Shown: positions 25,971 through 35,227, counted from the first letter of the stretch. The stretch is 64,000 bases of DNA from Cryobacterium sp. Y82 (GCF_002929495.1 NZ_PJJJ01000029.1:1-64000), one strand, 5' to 3'. The notes: generated by a model from the letters alone, not told the origin. A program made the numbers and translations.

Positions 25971-26996
25971 GTGGAACTCGCCCTGCCTCTCTGGTTCGAA
26001 GCTGGATCATTGGTCGTTTTGACCCTTATTCTGGTCGCCGACCTGCTCATCGTCTACAAGCGCCCGCACGTTCCAAGTATGCGCGAGGCCGGGCTCTGGG
26101 TGGCGTTCTACGTCGGTCTTGCGCTCATTTTTGCGCTCTTGATGCTGGTTCTCGGTGACGCCGAACATGCTGGTCAATTTCTCGCCGGCTGGCTAACCGA
26201 GTACAGCCTGTCGATCGATAACCTGTTTGTCTTTGTCATCATCATGGCCCGGTTCTCCGTACCGCGAAAATACCAGCAGGAAGTCCTGATGGTGGGTATC
26301 ATCATTGCTCTCGTGCTGCGCGGGATCTTCATTCTGCTCGGCGCCCAGCTGATCGAAAGCTATGCCTGGATCTTCTATATCTTTGGCGCGTTCCTGTTTT
26401 ACACGGCAGTGAAGCAAGCGTTCTCCTCTGAGGCAGAGACAGAAGAAAAAGAGAACGGCGTCATCCGCCTGCTTCGCCGCCGCATTCGCATCTCGTCAGA
26501 ATTTGACGGCTCTAAGGTTCGCACGCTGGTCGATGGCAAGAAGATCTTTACGCCGATGCTCATCGTGTTCATCGCGATCGGCACCACCGACCTCATCTTC
26601 GCCCTCGATTCCATTCCCGCGATCTTTGGCATCACGACGAGCCCGTTCATCGTGTTCACCGCCAATATCTTCGCTCTCATGGGCCTGCGCCAGCTGTACT
26701 TCCTCCTCGGCGGACTGCTTGAACGTCTTGAATACCTCAAGTACGGCATCGCGGTTATTCTCGGCTTTATCGGCGTCAAGCTCGTGCTGCACGCGATGCA
26801 CACCAACGAAGTCCCCTTCATCAACGGTGGTGATCCCATGTTGTGGGCGCCCGAGATCGGCACCTGGACCTCGCTCGGCGTGATTATCGGCAGCATGGCC
26901 GTTGCCACCGTGGCGAGCCTGATCAAGGCTGGTCACGATGCCAAAGAGCGTGGCCACACGCTGGCCGAAGAGATTTCGGTAAACGCCAACGAATGA
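25971..26996 (+). CDS. TerC family membrane protein, putative manganese exporter
   Basis: A 341-aa integral membrane protein with about nine helices. The family signature is clear: YSLSIDNLFVFVIIM in the first half and GTTDLIFALDSIPAIFGIT in the second, the paired acidic motifs that bind the metal. The cytosolic loop at ~150-200 is charged. TerC/Alx members export Mn2+ or supply it to secreted enzymes. The riboswitch directly upstream supports a manganese role. Start is GTG 25971 with GAAAGG upstream. Confidence 0.9.
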   Translation: MELALPLWFEAGSLVVLTLILVADLLIVYKRPHVPSMREAGLWVAFYVGLALIFALLMLVLGDAEHAGQFLAGWLTEYSLSIDNLFVFVIIMARFSVPRKYQQEVLMVGIIIALVLRGIFILLGAQLIESYAWIFYIFGAFLFYTAVKQAFSSEAETEEKENGVIRLLRRRIRISSEFDGSKVRTLVDGKKIFTPMLIVFIAIGTTDLIFALDSIPAIFGITTSPFIVFTANIFALMGLRQLYFLLGGLLERLEYLKYGIAVILGFIGVKLVLHAMHTNEVPFINGGDPMLWAPEIGTWTSLGVIIGSMAVATVASLIKAGHDAKERGHTLAEEISVNANE

Positions 26997-27033
26997 CAGG
27001 TCGAGGCCGGGCGTCGGCGAACGGGGGGCTCTC

Positions 27034-27825
27034 ATGACTCTGCAGCAGCAGAGCAGGATTGAACTTTCCACCGCTGTCGCCCGTCTCTCTTACAGCGTGC
27101 GCACCGATGTCGGCAGCGTGCGCAAGGTCAATGAGGACAGCGTTCTCGCGCAGTCCCCAGTGTTCCTCGTGGCCGATGGCATGGGCGGGCACGCCCAGGG
27201 TGAGGTCGCCAGCCAGACGGTACTTCGGGTGTTTGACGAGCACATCGCGCGCGACCTGCCCTCGACGCCGGAGCGTATCCTCGACGCCATCCACTCTTCA
27301 AACGACGCCGTACGCGATTTGAGCGCAGCCGATGACTACGGCACCGCAGTGTCGGGCACCACCCTCGCCGGCATCGCCTTCGTCGATGCCGGCGATTCCG
27401 GCGGCTACCACTGGATGGCCTTCAACGTCGGCGATTCACGCGTATACACCTGGACCGACGGTGTTTTGGCCCAGTTGTCCGTTGACCATTCCGCAGTGCA
27501 GGAGATGGTCGACGCTGGCCTGATTTCAGTCGACGACGCCGAGAAACACCCCGAGCGCAACGTCATTACCCGGGCGATCGGCGCCGATGAGTTTGTCGAT
27601 GCCGACGTCTGGCTGCTGCCAGCCCTGGCGCACCAGTCCTTTTTGATCTGCTCCGACGGACTGACCAAAGAACTCGACGACGCGGCGATCGCGCGAGTCT
27701 TGGCCATGGACATCCGTCTGGATGCCGCAGGGCGCAGCGTCGCTGACATTCTCGTTGATGAAGCCCTCGAGCAGGGCGGACGCGACAATGTGAGCGTCGT
27801 TTACGTGGAGTCTGCGTTCGACTGA
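27034..27825 (+). CDS. PP2C-family serine/threonine protein phosphatase
   Basis: A 263-aa PPM phosphatase that dephosphorylates Ser/Thr-phosphorylated proteins with two metal ions. Motifs: RTDVGSVRKVNEDS, VADGMGGHAQGE (metal-binding Asp-Gly), NVGDSRVY, ICSDGL and GGRDNVSVV with the last Asp. No membrane segment, so cytosolic. It lies 37 bases after the TerC gene and may be co-transcribed. It is not beside a kinase, unlike the usual PstP locus. Confidence 0.88.
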   Translation: MTLQQQSRIELSTAVARLSYSVRTDVGSVRKVNEDSVLAQSPVFLVADGMGGHAQGEVASQTVLRVFDEHIARDLPSTPERILDAIHSSNDAVRDLSAADDYGTAVSGTTLAGIAFVDAGDSGGYHWMAFNVGDSRVYTWTDGVLAQLSVDHSAVQEMVDAGLISVDDAEKHPERNVITRAIGADEFVDADVWLLPALAHQSFLICSDGLTKELDDAAIARVLAMDIRLDAAGRSVADILVDEALEQGGRDNVSVVYVESAFD

Positions 27826-27881
27826 CCGTTCCAGCCCGCGTTTGCGAGCCGAGTGGCTGGGCGAGGTGTTACCCTGAAGCC

Positions 27882-27929
27882 GTGGTGCTGAGCCGACTTC
27901 TTCTGTGCCGCGACGAGTCCCTGTACTGA
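27882..27929 (+). CDS. Leucine-rich leader peptide upstream of leuC
   Basis: A 15-codon frame starting GTG GTG CTG, translated M-V-L-S-R-L-L-L-C-R-D-E-S-L-Y, then TGA. Five of fifteen residues are Leu, with three in a row at codons 6-8. It lies 60 bases before the leuC start and overlaps a perfect 10-bp inverted repeat. This is the pattern of a leucine attenuator leader: ribosome stalling at the Leu codons when charged tRNA-Leu is scarce would change downstream RNA folding. The Shine-Dalgarno (GAAG) is weak. Confidence 0.55.
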   Translation: MVLSRLLLCRDESLY

Positions 27930-27980
27930 GGCCTCCCTCGTCGCGGAGTTCGGTGTGGCTGCCATCGATTCGTGAGGAAG
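27897..27980 (+). promoter_or_regulatory. Candidate leucine attenuator structure
   Basis: CCGCGACGAG (27908-27917), which covers leader codons 9-12, is exactly inverted as CTCGTCGCGG (27937-27946). In addition the Leu codons CUUCUUC (27897-27903) can pair with the leuC Shine-Dalgarno GAGGAAG (27974-27980) over 7 positions with one G-U. A stalled ribosome would break both pairings and free the leuC start. No U-run follows the hairpin, so control may be translational rather than by termination. Confidence 0.5.
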
Positions 27981-27989
27981 ACGCTCAAA

Positions 27990-29450
27990 ATGACTAACGT
28001 AATATCCACTTCGCAAAGAGACTCCGGCACTGGCCTTCGTACCCTGGCCGAAAAGGTCTGGGACAAGCACCTCGTCACCAAGGGTGAGGACGGTACGCCT
28101 GACCTGATCTTTATCGATCTGCACCTGCTGCACGAGGTCACCAGCCCGCAAGCCTTCGACGGCCTGAGACTGGCTAATCGCATGCTGCGTCGGCCCGACC
28201 TGACCATCGCGACCGAGGACCACAACACTCCAACGCTCGCCATCGACAAGCCCATCGCCGACCTCACCAGCCGTACCCAGATCGAGACCCTGCGCCGTAA
28301 CTGCGCCGAATACGGGGTGCGCCTGCACTCGCTCGGTGACATCGAACAGGGCATCGTGCACGTCGTCGGCCCGCAGCTTGGCCTGACCCAGCCCGGAATT
28401 ACCGTGGTGTGTGGAGACTCGCACACGTCCACCCACGGTGCGTTCGGCGCAATGGCGCTCGGTGTCGGCACGAGCGAGGTCGAGCACGTCATGGCCACGC
28501 AGACTCTGCCGCTAAACCCGTTCAAAACCATGGCCATCACGGTCAACGGTACGTTGCGCGCCGGGGTAACCGCGAAAGACATCATTCTCGCCGTGATTGC
28601 CAAAATCGGAACCGGTGGGGGGGCCGGTTACGTGCTCGAATACCGTGGTGAGGCCATCAGGGCACTCTCCATGGAGGGGCGCATGACCATCTGCAACATG
28701 TCGATCGAAGCCGGCGCCCGTGCCGGCATGGTCGCCCCCGACCAGGTCACCTATGACTACCTTGAAGGCCGGGCCCACGCGCCCCGCGGCGTTGACTGGG
28801 ACGCTGCCGTCTCTTACTGGGAGACGCTGGCCACCGACGAAGGCGCGACCTACGACGCCGAGATCATCATCGACGCCAACGAGCTCGAACCGTTTGTGAC
28901 CTGGGGTACCAACCCCGGACAGGGCGTATCCCTGAGCGGATCTGTTCCGAACCCCGCCGAGATCGTCGACGCCAACGAGCGCTCGGCGGCCGAGCGGGCC
29001 CTGGAATATATGGACCTCGCGGCCGGCACCCCGATGAAGGACATTCGGGTCGATACCGTTTTTCTCGGCTCCTGCACCAACAGCCGGGTCGAAGATCTGC
29101 GCGCCGCCGCCGAAATCATCAAGGGCAAAACCAAAGCCGCGGGCTTGCGCATGATGGTTGTTCCCGGCTCTGCCCGGGTGCGCATCGAGGCCGAAGCCGA
29201 GGGGCTCGACCAGATCTTCCTCGACTTCGGAGCCGAATGGCGCTTCGCCGGCTGTTCGATGTGCCTCGGCATGAACCCCGACCAGCTGGAACCCGGCGAA
29301 CGCTGCGCGTCGACCAGTAACCGCAACTTTGAAGGACGTCAGGGAAAGGGCGGGCGCACCCACCTGGTGTCGCCGCTCGTCGCTGCCGCCACGGCCATTC
29401 GCGGCACGCTCAGTAGTCCGTGGGATCTCGATCAGGCTGGAGACCAGTAA
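27990..29450 (+). CDS. leuC: 3-isopropylmalate dehydratase large subunit
   Basis: Aconitase-family large subunit (486 aa) that with LeuD isomerises 2- to 3-isopropylmalate in leucine synthesis. The [4Fe-4S] ligands are in FLGSCTNSR and [10 protein letters not shown]. Substrate and cluster loops [20 protein letters not shown] and [10 protein letters not shown] are as in LeuC. The ATG at 27990 has GAGGAAG 9 bases upstream; the GTG at 27972 is less likely. leuD follows 2 bases after the stop. Probably controlled by the leucine leader upstream. Confidence 0.96.
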   Translation: MTNVISTSQRDSGTGLRTLAEKVWDKHLVTKGEDGTPDLIFIDLHLLHEVTSPQAFDGLRLANRMLRRPDLTIATEDHNTPTLAIDKPIADLTSRTQIETLRRNCAEYGVRLHSLGDIEQGIVHVVGPQLGLTQPGITVVCGDSHTSTHGAFGAMALGVGTSEVEHVMATQTLPLNPFKTMAITVNGTLRAGVTAKDIILAVIAKIGTGGGAGYVLEYRGEAIRALSMEGRMTICNMSIEAGARAGMVAPDQVTYDYLEGRAHAPRGVDWDAAVSYWETLATDEGATYDAEIIIDANELEPFVTWGTNPGQGVSLSGSVPNPAEIVDANERSAAERALEYMDLAAGTPMKDIRVDTVFLGSCTNSRVEDLRAAAEIIKGKTKAAGLRMMVVPGSARVRIEAEAEGLDQIFLDFGAEWRFAGCSMCLGMNPDQLEPGERCASTSNRNFEGRQGKGGRTHLVSPLVAAATAIRGTLSSPWDLDQAGDQ

Positions 29451-29452
29451 CC

Positions 29453-30079
29453 ATGCAGAAATTCACCACCGTCACCGGCATCGCGGTACCGCTGCGCCGT
29501 TCCAATGTCGATACCGACCAGATCATTCCCGCCGTGCATCTCAAGCGCGTTACGCGCACCGGCTTTGAGGACGCGTTGTTCGCGGCCTGGCGCCTCGACC
29601 CCGACTTCGTCATCAATAAGAAGGAGTATCAGGGCGGTCGCGTGCTCATCGCCGGGACCGACTTCGGAATTGGATCATCGCGCGAACACGCCGTCTGGGC
29701 GCTGCGCGATTACGGCTTCGACGTGGTGCTCAGCCCCCGGTTCGGCGATATCTTTCGCGGAAACTCCGGCAAACAGGGCTTGCTCGCCGGCCAAATCAGC
29801 GAAGCGGATGCCGAAACCCTGTGGAACCTCATCGAGTGCGCCCCCGGGGTGGAGTTGACCGTGGATCTGGTGAGTAAAACAGTGCGTGTCGGGGATCTGA
29901 CCGTGAGATTCGAAATCGACGATTACACTAGATGGCGGCTGCTCGAAGGTCTCGATGACATCGGGTTGACTCTGCGTGACGAAGCGCGGATAAAGGAATT
30001 CGAAGGGACGCGCGAGTCGTGGTTGCCCCGCACCCTTCCGGCGCTCTCCGCAGATCCGGCCCGCGTCAATTTGCAGTAA
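29453..30079 (+). CDS. leuD: 3-isopropylmalate dehydratase small subunit
   Basis: The 208-aa swivel-domain partner of LeuC. Typical segments are [37 protein letters not shown], and the following [16 protein letters not shown]. The start is 2 bases after leuC (TAACCATG), consistent with a two-gene operon. Confidence 0.96.
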   Translation: MQKFTTVTGIAVPLRRSNVDTDQIIPAVHLKRVTRTGFEDALFAAWRLDPDFVINKKEYQGGRVLIAGTDFGIGSSREHAVWALRDYGFDVVLSPRFGDIFRGNSGKQGLLAGQISEADAETLWNLIECAPGVELTVDLVSKTVRVGDLTVRFEIDDYTRWRLLEGLDDIGLTLRDEARIKEFEGTRESWLPRTLPALSADPARVNLQ

Positions 30080-30116
30080 TTTGTATTGCACCAATTTGCA
30101 CCAGGACAGGTATTTT

Positions 30117-31556
30117 GTGAGCACTCTCAGCGAAGCCCGGCGTGATCAAGAAGCGAAGAATTTGAACGGTGCCAGTCAGCACGACGACGCGAACGAGCGG
30201 GGCAGTGCTCAGAACCACGGGGCATCCGTCGGTCTCACCGCCGACAAAATCACCATCCGCGGCGGTATTCCGCTGGTGGGTCGCATCGAGGTGAAGGGGG
30301 CGAAGAACCTCGTCACCAAGGCCATGGTCGCAGCCCTGCTCGGTGAAACCCCGAGCGTCCTCAAGGACGTTCCGAACATCAGCGATGTTCGGATCGTTCG
30401 CGGTCTGCTCGAGGTGCACGGCGTCAAGGTAACCGAGGGTGACGAGCCCGGAACCCTCGTGCTTGACCCGGTCGACGTGGAAAGCGCGCACTTCGCCGCG
30501 ATCGACGCCCACGCGGGTTCCTCGCGCATCCCCATTTTGTTCTGTGGTCCGCTGCTGCACCGGCTTGGCGAAGCCTTCATTCCCGACCTCGGTGGCTGCC
30601 GCATCGGCGACCGGCCGATCGACTTTCACCTTGAGGTGCTGCGCAAGTTTGGCGCCGTCGTCGAAAAGCAGCCCAACGGCATCCGTATGTCGGCACCGAA
30701 CGGTCTGAAGGGCGCCAAACTCGAGCTGCCGTACCCGAGCGTGGGCGCCACCGAGCAGGTGCTGCTCACCGCAGTGAGGGCCGAGGGTCTCACCGAGCTC
30801 AAGGGCGCGGCGATCGAGCCAGAGATCATGGATCTCATTAATATTCTGCAGAAGATGGGTGCCATCATCACGGTCGATACTGACCGGGTGATCCGCATCG
30901 AGGGCGTCGAGCGCTTGGTCGGATACAATCATCGTGCCCTGTTTGACCGCAACGAGGCCGCGAGCTGGGCCGCCGCAGCACTCGCTACCGACGGCGACAT
31001 CTTCGTCGGTGGCGCCCGGCAGGCTGAGATGATCACGTTCCTCAATGTCTTCCGCAAGGTCGGTGGCGCCTTTGACATTTGCGACGATGGTATCCGCTTC
31101 TACCACCCCGGCGGTGACCTCAAGCCCGTCATTATCGAAACAGGCGTTCACCCCGGCTTCATGACGGACTGGCAGCAACCGCTTGTCATCGCATTGACCA
31201 AGGCACACGGAACGTCGATCGTGCACGAAACGGTGTACGAGCAGCGGTTCGGCTTCGTCGACGCGCTCGTTGAGATGGGCGCGACCATTCAAATTCATAG
31301 GGAATGCCTCGGTGGGCACACGTGCCGGTTTGGCCAGCGCAATTTCAATCACTCGGCCGTCATTACCGGTCCGACGAAGCTGCGCGGCGCCGACATCATC
31401 GTGCCCGACCTGCGCGGTGGCTTCAGCCACTTGATCGCGGCACTTTCGGCCGAGGGCACCTCGACGGTCAGTAACGTGGGAATCATTAGCCGCGGGTACG
31501 AGAACTTCATCGGTAAACTGCGGCTTTTGGGGGCGGACTTCGATCTCGAAGGATAA
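30117..31556 (+). CDS. murA: UDP-N-acetylglucosamine 1-carboxyvinyltransferase
   Basis: A 479-aa enzyme for the first committed step of peptidoglycan synthesis, adding enolpyruvate from PEP to UDP-GlcNAc. The substrate Lys/Asn are in IEVKGAKNLVTKAM. The catalytic Cys161 (LGGCRIGDRPID) is the residue targeted by fosfomycin. The RGGFSHLIAALSAEG segment is standard. The GTG at 30117 has AGGACAGG 8 bases upstream. The first ~45 residues (Asp/Asn/Gln-rich) are an extension not found in the enterobacterial enzyme. It lies 37 bases after leuD. Confidence 0.95.
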   Translation: MSTLSEARRDQEAKNLNGASQHDDANERGSAQNHGASVGLTADKITIRGGIPLVGRIEVKGAKNLVTKAMVAALLGETPSVLKDVPNISDVRIVRGLLEVHGVKVTEGDEPGTLVLDPVDVESAHFAAIDAHAGSSRIPILFCGPLLHRLGEAFIPDLGGCRIGDRPIDFHLEVLRKFGAVVEKQPNGIRMSAPNGLKGAKLELPYPSVGATEQVLLTAVRAEGLTELKGAAIEPEIMDLINILQKMGAIITVDTDRVIRIEGVERLVGYNHRALFDRNEAASWAAAALATDGDIFVGGARQAEMITFLNVFRKVGGAFDICDDGIRFYHPGGDLKPVIIETGVHPGFMTDWQQPLVIALTKAHGTSIVHETVYEQRFGFVDALVEMGATIQIHRECLGGHTCRFGQRNFNHSAVITGPTKLRGADIIVPDLRGGFSHLIAALSAEGTSTVSNVGIISRGYENFIGKLRLLGADFDLEG

Positions 31557-31563
31557 TAGGCGC

Positions 31564-32361
31564 GTGCCTGAAAATAACGACGTGCCCGTAACTGCCCAGT
31601 CATCCGCACCGCCGACTCGTATTCGTTCGGAGAAGAGCAGGCCAAGCGCGTTCTGGATTCTCGCCGGCCTGATCCTGCCGATCATGAATCTGGCCGCACG
31701 GTACGACATCATCGACGCGCACAAGTTTCCGCGCAGCGGCGCGTTCGTGTTCTCACCCAACCACTACAGCGAGATTGACCCCGTGGTCATGGGAGTCGTT
31801 GCCTGGAAGCTGGGGCGGTTGCCACGATTTCTGGCGAAAGCATCCGTTTTCGAGATTCCCGTCATCGGCGCTGTCCTGCGCAAATCGGGCCAGATCCCGG
31901 TGCAGCGCGGCGGATCGGTGCGCGGGAGCGAGCCGGTCAAAGCCGCCCAGCGTTTGGCCGAAAAGGGTCAGATCGTCGTGGTGTATCCGGAAGGTTCCCT
32001 CACCCGTGATCCTGACCTGTGGCCGATGCGCGGCAAGACCGGGGCCGTTCGCATCGCGCTTGAGCAGGGGATTCCCATCGTGCCGGCCGCCCACTGGGGC
32101 AGCCAGCACCTGATGGAACGGTATTCCAAGAAGGTCAGCCTGTTTCCGCGCAAAACCATCACCGTGAAGATCGGCGACCCGATCGACCTCTCCCAGTTTC
32201 GCGGGCGTAGCCTCGACACGGCAACGCTCAACGAGGCGACCGCCGTCGTGATGCTGGCCATCACCGCGCTGCTTGAAGACCTGCGCGGCGAGAAAGCCCC
32301 GGCCAAACGGTGGAATCCGTCGGAGCACAATCAGAGAGAGACCGGTCGTTTTGAAGCCTAG
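31564..32361 (+). CDS. plsC: 1-acyl-sn-glycerol-3-phosphate acyltransferase
   Basis: A 265-aa membrane-associated acyltransferase that makes phosphatidic acid from lysophosphatidic acid. The HX4D motif is His67-Asp72 (NHYSEID), the phosphate-binding block is YPEGSLTRDP, and IPIVPAAHWG is block IV. One hydrophobic segment at ~28-45 anchors it. The GTG start at 31564 is 7 bases after the murA stop. gpsA overlaps its 3' end, so both glycerophospholipid genes are in one operon. Confidence 0.9.
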   Translation: MPENNDVPVTAQSSAPPTRIRSEKSRPSAFWILAGLILPIMNLAARYDIIDAHKFPRSGAFVFSPNHYSEIDPVVMGVVAWKLGRLPRFLAKASVFEIPVIGAVLRKSGQIPVQRGGSVRGSEPVKAAQRLAEKGQIVVVYPEGSLTRDPDLWPMRGKTGAVRIALEQGIPIVPAAHWGSQHLMERYSKKVSLFPRKTITVKIGDPIDLSQFRGRSLDTATLNEATAVVMLAITALLEDLRGEKAPAKRWNPSEHNQRETGRFEA

Positions 32362-33502
32362 AACCCCCCAGCTGCCGAAGGTTCAACCAGGCACTCGGGT
32401 GGCCGTTCTTGGTGCGGGCAGTTGGGGAACGACCTTCGCCAAAATTCTGACGGATGGCGGAGCGGACGTCGTTCTGTGGGCTCGCCGACCCGAGTTGGCC
32501 CGCGAAATCTCCGAAGCGCGCCGCAACAGCGATTACCTGCCCGGCGTGAACCTACCCGTTGGCCTGCGCGCCACGAGCCGCCTCGACCTGGCTCTGGCCG
32601 GCGCCGAAATGGTCTTCGTCTCGGTTCCGAGCCAGTCCCTGCGCGAAAACCTGAATCAGGTCGAGCCGTACCTGGCTGAGAATGCGATCATCGTCTCGCT
32701 CATGAAGGGCGTCGAACGGTCGACCGGCATGCGCATGAGCACGGTGATCGAAGAGGTGCTGCGCATCGACCCCGCTCGCATCGCGGCGATCAGCGGGCCC
32801 AACCTTGCGCTCGAAATAGCCAAGGAACAGCCCACCGGGGCCGTCGTCTCGTCCTCGAGCCTCGAAACCGCGCAGGCCGTGGCCAAACTGGCCACCAACC
32901 GCTACTTTCGCTCCTACGTGAACACGGATGTCATCGGTACCGAGTTCGGCGGCGTGCTGAAAAACCTCATCGCGGTTGCCATCGGCATCGTTGACGGCGT
33001 CGGTTACGGCGAGAACACCAAGGCCTCGATCATCACCCGGGGCCTCGTCGAAATGACCGACTTCGCCGTCGCCTACGGCGCTCAGCCCGAGACTCTGGCC
33101 GGCCTGGCCGGCCTCGGCGACCTCATCGCCACCTGCCAGTCGCCGCTGTCGCGGAACAACACGGCCGGGCGGTTGCTCGGCCAGGGCTACAGCATCAACG
33201 ACGTCGTCAAACAGATGCAGCAGACCACCGAAGGCCTCGCCTCTGTCAAACCCGTTCTCGAACTGGCCCGCGCCAAGGGCGTCGAGATGCCGATCGTGGA
33301 ACAGGTCCGCCAGGTGCTCGAGGGCACACTCAACCCCCGCGACATTGCGCCGCACCTCACAACTGACTCCGGCGAACCGCAGGGCGAAAGGACACTTGAC
33401 GATGGACAAGCTCACGGTGGTGCTTCTCTTTGGAGGGCGTTCCAGCGAACACTCGATCAGCTGCGCCACGGCGGGCGGAGTGCTGGCAGCCCTCGACCCT
33501 GA
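32351..33502 (+). CDS. gpsA: Glycerol-3-phosphate dehydrogenase [NAD(P)+]
   Basis: Reduces dihydroxyacetone phosphate to sn-glycerol-3-phosphate for phospholipids. The Rossmann motif VLGAGSWGTTFAKIL is near the N-terminus. SLMKGVE and EFGGVLKNLIAVAIGI carry the catalytic Lys, and GLGDLIATCQSPLSRN is typical of the family. The start is probably TTG 32351, overlapping plsC by 11 bases; no ATG or GTG fits. The frame runs on to 33502, giving a ~40-residue tail unlike GpsA that overlaps the ddl gene by 101 bases. The ancestral stop seems to have been lost. Confidence 0.92.
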   Translation: MKPRTPQLPKVQPGTRVAVLGAGSWGTTFAKILTDGGADVVLWARRPELAREISEARRNSDYLPGVNLPVGLRATSRLDLALAGAEMVFVSVPSQSLRENLNQVEPYLAENAIIVSLMKGVERSTGMRMSTVIEEVLRIDPARIAAISGPNLALEIAKEQPTGAVVSSSSLETAQAVAKLATNRYFRSYVNTDVIGTEFGGVLKNLIAVAIGIVDGVGYGENTKASIITRGLVEMTDFAVAYGAQPETLAGLAGLGDLIATCQSPLSRNNTAGRLLGQGYSINDVVKQMQQTTEGLASVKPVLELARAKGVEMPIVEQVRQVLEGTLNPRDIAPHLTTDSGEPQGERTLDDGQAHGGASLWRAFQRTLDQLRHGGRSAGSPRP

Positions 33503-34499
33503 GTGTTATACCGTCATCCCGGTTGGAATCACCCGCGACGGCGCGTACGTCCTCGAAGACAACGACCCGGCCAAGTTTGCCCTCAACGCGCAGGCGTTGC
33601 CCGTTGTCGCCGACAATGGCACCCGGGTGCGCTGGCCGCAGAGCGCATCGAGCCGGGAACTGACCGTTGTCGACGCGTTTGGCGAGCGTTCGCTCGGTTC
33701 CGTCGATCTCATCTTCCCGATTTTGCATGGACCGTTTGGCGAGGACGGTACCATTCAGGGCATGCTCGACCTGCTCGGTCTGCCGTATATCGGATCGGGA
33801 GTTCTCGCATCCGCTCTGGGGATGGACAAGCACTTTGCCAAGACCGTCTTTCAGCAGGCCGCCCTGCCAGTGGCGCCGTGGCGCACCCTGACAGCGGATG
33901 ACTGGGCGCGGGACCCTGGCATGGGTTACGCCGCCCTCGAGCAGCTCGGCCTGCCCGCCTTCGTGAAGCCGGCGCGCGCCGGGTCGAGCGTCGGCGTCAG
34001 CCGGGTGGCGACACCGGACCAGCTGGCCGAGGCCATGGCTGTCAGTCTCGCCGAAGACAACAAGGTACTCATTGAATCCGGCCTCGTCGGACGGGAACTC
34101 GAGATTGCGGTGCTGCAGGGACGCCCGGGGGAACCGACCCGTGCCTCCCTAGCCGGCGAGGTCGTCGTGACCGGCCGTGACTTCTACGACTTCGCCGCAA
34201 AGTACCTGGATGCTCCGGGAGTGGAGCTGGTCTGCCCCGCACCGCTATCAGCGGCAGAATTGGCTGAGGTGCAACGTTTGGCCATAGCCGCTTTCGAGGC
34301 GATCGGCGGGGCTGGCCTGGCCCGGGTCGACTTCTTCCTGACGGCAACCGGCTGGGTGATCAACGAAATCAACACCATGCCAGGGTTCACCAGCATCTCG
34401 ATGTTTCCGACCTGCTGGCTGGCCAGCGGCTATACCTACCCGGAGCTGATCGACGAACTTATCTCTGTGGCCATCGCCCATGCCCGTCACGGCTCCTGA
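33402..34499 (+). CDS. ddl: D-alanine--D-alanine ligase
   Basis: A 365-aa ATP-grasp ligase that makes the D-Ala-D-Ala dipeptide for peptidoglycan. Motifs: VVLLFGGRSSEHSISC, FPILHGPFGEDGTIQGML, the ATP-binding PAFVKPARAGSSVGVSRV, and the metal-binding ARVDFF with INEINTMPGFTS. The ATG at 33402 follows AAAGGA. It overlaps the extended gpsA tail by 101 bases in another frame. Last gene of the leuC-to-ddl run. Confidence 0.95.
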   Translation: MDKLTVVLLFGGRSSEHSISCATAGGVLAALDPECYTVIPVGITRDGAYVLEDNDPAKFALNAQALPVVADNGTRVRWPQSASSRELTVVDAFGERSLGSVDLIFPILHGPFGEDGTIQGMLDLLGLPYIGSGVLASALGMDKHFAKTVFQQAALPVAPWRTLTADDWARDPGMGYAALEQLGLPAFVKPARAGSSVGVSRVATPDQLAEAMAVSLAEDNKVLIESGLVGRELEIAVLQGRPGEPTRASLAGEVVVTGRDFYDFAAKYLDAPGVELVCPAPLSAAELAEVQRLAIAAFEAIGGAGLARVDFFLTATGWVINEINTMPGFTSISMFPTCWLASGYTYPELIDELISVAIAHARHGS

Positions 34500-34538
34500 C
34501 CCTTCGGGGACGCCGCCTGCGAGTTTTCGCTCGAGCTG

Positions 34539-34657
34539 CGCTGGACATGCGCCAGTGCACGGAAGTTGGCGTCTGGCCAGAACTCCAGCGCCACGCGCGA
34601 CGCTGGACCTGCGCCAGTCCGTGGGAGTTTCGCCTCCCGCGTAGCGGCGCAACTCCC
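34539..34657. repeat. Imperfect direct repeats and hairpins between convergent genes
   Basis: A unit starting CGCTGGACATGCGCCAGT at 34539 recurs as CGCTGGACCTGCGCCAGT at 34601, and the similarity continues for about 35 bases. Within it TCCAGCG (34584-34590) pairs with CGCTGGA (34601-34607), and GGGAGTT (34623-34629) with AACTCCC (34651-34657). It lies between the convergent ddl and DUF3515 genes. It could be a REP-like element or a two-way terminator. Confidence 0.5.
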
Positions 34658-34702
34658 GCGTGGCCGCACCGGTCGCCACAGAGCGCGCGGGGGGCCGAGG
34701 TT

Positions 34703-35227
34703 CTACGGGGCGGTCGTGGCCCCGTCAGTGGGCAGCTGCACGTCCTCGGCGCCGACGCAGAAACCGGTGGCCGGCACATACGCGACCGCGTTGGCGACGT
34801 CGATGAGCGCCGTCGAGCCGCTCACCGCTTCGGAGTCGATCACGATTTCGATGGCCGGGTCGCGCCCATAGGTCGTGTAGCGGTAGGTCGGGGCGTCGGC
34901 GTCGTCTTCGATCCAGTCGATGCCGTTAATATTCAGGCATGGCAGCGTCGTGGGAGCCGGAACCGGAACACCACAGTGCAGCAACACGGCGGCCGGGTCA
35001 CCCCAGGCGCCTGTCGCCTGAGCGTTCGTTTCCCGGGACGCCTGATCGGCGACGGTGGACGGCAGATGCACGATCACGTCGGCGCAGGCCACATTGTTCG
35101 CGTCGGCGGCCGGGGTCAGAGGTACGGCCGTGGCGCAGCCGGCCAGCAACAGCGAGGTCGCCAGCACAGAGGCGACGGCGACGGAACGAAACGGAACAGT
35201 GGAAAGGAGCAGGAATGGGTGAGACAT
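34703..35227 (-). CDS. DUF3515 family lipoprotein
   Basis: A 174-aa secreted lipoprotein: hydrophobic signal to residue 30 and lipobox LLAGC with Cys31. The mature part has ACADVIVHLPSTV, four further Cys (VLLHCGVPVP, PCLNI, FCVGAEDVQ) and WIEDD, all typical of DUF3515. In actinobacteria this gene commonly sits beside thiL, as here; the two are divergent with starts 24 bases apart. Function unknown. Confidence 0.85.
   Translation of the reverse strand: MSHPFLLLSTVPFRSVAVASVLATSLLLAGCATAVPLTPAADANNVACADVIVHLPSTVADQASRETNAQATGAWGDPAAVLLHCGVPVPAPTTLPCLNINGIDWIEDDADAPTYRYTTYGRDPAIEIVIDSEAVSGSTALIDVANAVAYVPATGFCVGAEDVQLPTDGATTAP

Noticed and set aside
28512-29363. Long minus-strand frame opposite leuC
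   Set aside because: Shadow of leuC in high-GC DNA, with no start signal.
30066-31760. 564-codon open frame on the minus strand opposite murA and the plsC start
   Set aside because: It is fully antisense to well-supported murA and follows from high GC codon use. The translation matches nothing recognisable.
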